64,000 nucleotides of DNA from Brevundimonas pondensis (GTDB lineage: Bacteria > Pseudomonadota > Alphaproteobacteria > Caulobacterales > Caulobacteraceae): the NCBI RefSeq assembly GCF_017487345.1, contig NZ_CP062006.1, positions 1,432,001 through 1,496,000 on the forward strand, read 5' to 3'. Positions 62,354-64,000 of the stretch are shown here, piece by piece (within the stretch, counting starts at the first letter, position 1; each line of letters opens with the position of its first letter). A program made the translations under genes and the position numbers. Under the pieces are notes generated by a model, which saw only the letters and a list, made by a program, of their open reading frames with translations, was not told the DNA's origin and made no database searches.

Positions 62354-64000
62354 ATGTTCAAAATCATCATTGAGGCGTCCGTCCGCTTCCGCTGGTTCAT
62401 CGTCCTGGCCACGACGCTGGTCGCGGCCTGGGGCCTGTTCCAGCTGACCAGGCTGCCGATCGACGCCGTGCCGGACATCACCAACCGCCAGGTGCAGATC
62501 AACACCGTGGCCCCGGCCCTGGCTCCCGAACAGATGGAGCGTCAGGTCACCTACCCGCTGGAAACGGCGATGGCGGGCATTCCGGGGATACAGAGCACCC
62601 GTTCCCTGACCCGCAACGGCTTCAGTCAGGTGACGGTCATCTTCACCGACGCCACCGACATCTACTTCGCCCGTCAGCAGGTGGCCGAACGAATGGCGCA
62701 GGCGCGCGAAAACCTGCCTGAGGGCGTCGAACCGGCGCTGGCCCCGATCACCACCGGCCTGGGCGAAGTCCTGATGTGGACCGTCGACCTCAAGCCCTTC
62801 GACGCAAAGACCGCACGGGCGGGCCGTCCCGGCTGGCAACCCGACGGCGCCTATCTGACGCCCGAGGGCGAGCGGCTGGACACGCCGCAGGCGCGGGCCA
62901 CCTATCTGCGCACCGTGCAGGACTGGATCATCGCGCCCCGGATGCGGACCGCGCCCGGTCTGGCGGGCGTCGACGTCAACGGCGGCTATGTGAAGGAATA
63001 CGCCGTCCGCCCCGATCCGGCGCGACTGGCTGGCTATGGCCTCAGCCTGAACGACCTGATCCAGGCGCTGGACCGCGCCAACACGCAAGCGGGCGCTGGC
63101 TATATCCAGCGTGCGGGCGAGGCCCTGACCGTGCGTACCGACGCCCTGGCCCAGACGGTCGAGGATCTGGCCCAGGCGCCCGTGGTCAACCGCAATGGTC
63201 TGGTGGTCCGGGTCGCCGATGTGGCGACGGTCGAGATCGGCCAGGCGCCGCGTCTGGGCGGGGCCAGCCGCGACGGTCATGAAGCGGTCATTGGCACCGC
63301 CCTGATGCTGGCGGGCGAAAACAGCCGCACCGTGGCCCAGGCCGCCGCCGAACGGCTGGAACAGATCAGCGCCAGCCTGCCGCCCGACATCGTGGCCGAG
63401 CCGGTGCTGAACCGCAGCGCCCTGGTCAACTCCACCATCAAGACCGTGGCCAAGAACCTGACCGAAGGGGCGCTGCTGGTTATCGTCGTGCTGTTCCTGC
63501 TGCTGGGGAACATCCGCGCGGCGACGATCACGGCCCTGATGATCCCGATCAGCTTCCTGTTCGCGGTCATCGGCATGAACCGTTTCGGCATCAGCGGAAA
63601 CCTGATGAGTCTGGGGGCGCTGGACTTCGGCCTGCTGGTCGACGGCGCCGTGGTGGTGGTCGAGAACACCCTGCTGCGTCTGGGCCAGAAGCGCGCCGAT
63701 CTGGGCCGCGCCCTGACCCGCAACGAACGGCTGGGCGTCGCCGCCTCGGCCGCGCGCCAGATGGTCAAGCCCGCCGCCTTCGGCCAGCTGATCATCCTGC
63801 TGGTCTTTACCCCCCTGTTGATGCTGGAAGGAGTCGAGGGCAAGACCTTCATTCCCATGGGCGCCACGGTCATGCTGGCCCTGGTCGGCGCCTTCATCTT
63901 CTCCTTCACCTTCGTCCCGGCGATGGCCGCCCTGCTGGTGAAAGAACCCAAGACCGTCCACGTCGACGAGAACGGCGAGGCGGAGGAGCACGAGACCTTC
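62354..64000 (+). CDS. czcA: Heavy-metal RND efflux pump CzcA (partial, runs off the end)
   Basis: The first 549 residues of an inner-membrane HME-RND transporter; no stop codon occurs before the window end. The N-terminus (FKIIIEASVRFRWFIVLAT) is followed by the porter domain (DAVPDITNRQVQINTVAPALAPEQMERQVTYPLE). The proton-relay signature reads DFGLLVDGAVVVVEN, with Asp424, Asp430 and Glu437; this DFGxxxDGAxxxxEN form is typical of zinc/cobalt/cadmium and cobalt/nickel pumps, not copper/silver CusA. It starts 12 bases after czcB. Confidence 0.93.
   Translation, partial: MFKIIIEASVRFRWFIVLATTLVAAWGLFQLTRLPIDAVPDITNRQVQINTVAPALAPEQMERQVTYPLETAMAGIPGIQSTRSLTRNGFSQVTVIFTDATDIYFARQQVAERMAQARENLPEGVEPALAPITTGLGEVLMWTVDLKPFDAKTARAGRPGWQPDGAYLTPEGERLDTPQARATYLRTVQDWIIAPRMRTAPGLAGVDVNGGYVKEYAVRPDPARLAGYGLSLNDLIQALDRANTQAGAGYIQRAGEALTVRTDALAQTVEDLAQAPVVNRNGLVVRVADVATVEIGQAPRLGGASRDGHEAVIGTALMLAGENSRTVAQAAAERLEQISASLPPDIVAEPVLNRSALVNSTIKTVAKNLTEGALLVIVVLFLLLGNIRAATITALMIPISFLFAVIGMNRFGISGNLMSLGALDFGLLVDGAVVVVENTLLRLGQKRADLGRALTRNERLGVAASAARQMVKPAAFGQLIILLVFTPLLMLEGVEGKTFIPMGATVMLALVGAFIFSFTFVPAMAALLVKEPKTVHVDENGEAEEHETF

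Noticed and set aside
62111..63991. A 626-codon open frame opposite czcA
   Set aside because: The plus-strand frame from 62354 encodes clear RND transporter motifs to the window end; the minus frame is its shadow.

Overview
This window is a GC-rich chromosomal segment of an alphaproteobacterium of the order Caulobacterales, most likely Brevundimonas or a close relative. The assignment rests on lineage-restricted genes: mipZ (division-site ATPase), the divergent fliX / flgI-cheL-flbY flagellar locus, a DksA with a degenerate zinc finger, a GTTC-N7-GTTC LexA box before uvrA and TTAACC(A/T) CtrA-like sites at the flagellar divergence. I see no insertion sequence, prophage, CRISPR array, rRNA or tRNA gene, so this is mostly core chromosome with a few small accessory islets.

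Layout. 1-3.8 kb: an aromatic-codon-rich leader peptide ahead of a chorismate mutase gene, a SPOR lipoprotein, mipZ and a membrane J-domain protein. 3.2-7.7 kb: a minus-strand run ohr, FAD monooxygenase, cobS and a secreted protein, then a J-domain protein divergent from bolA. 7.8-14.6 kb: hybrid histidine kinase, MscS channel, threonine aldolase, ATM1-type ABC exporter, and a response regulator with a partner of unknown function. 14.7-19.4 kb: accA, xerD, aroK-aroB, an acetyltransferase and an MliC-like lipoprotein. 19.4-26.5 kb: tadA head-to-head with an rluB-type pseudouridine synthase, GFA protein, rsmD, a hydrolase, YjhX, a low-molecular-weight phosphatase and mutL. 26.6-28.7 kb: a YceI lipoprotein, a strong terminator and a cytochrome b561-YceI fusion. 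28.7-37.4 kb: a double palindrome, then serS-surE-pcm-nlpD-like, yajC-secD-secF and two further membrane-associated genes. 37.3-40 kb: a sulfide/persulfide detoxification islet (MBL hydrolase, BigR-like repressor, rhodanese, TauE exporter). 40-45 kb: MarR/MFS pair, trmFO, and tandem paralogous membrane proteins. 45-50.5 kb: uvrA with an SOS box, truncated hemoglobin, and an ABC-F ATPase overlapped by a small membrane ORF. 50.6-55.4 kb: an EAL phosphodiesterase, flbY-cheL-flgI, divergent fliX, dksA. 55.4-59.3 kb: small lipoproteins, gltX, and a LOG-family protein. 59.5-64 kb: a heavy-metal RND efflux operon czcCBA whose inner-membrane pump runs off the window end, preceded by a small secreted-protein gene that looks frameshifted.

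The most unusual signals are regulatory or structural: the Phe/Tyr-rich leader peptide with competing hairpins before the chorismate mutase; two GTCATCCCG palindromic elements, one of which contains the start codon of the next gene; a branched-fold candidate just upstream of serS; a hairpin that encloses the ohr ribosome binding site; and AT-rich or palindromic operators at the BigR- and MarR-type divergent pairs. Everything here was read by eye; similarity calls rest on recognised motifs and gene order, not on database searches.
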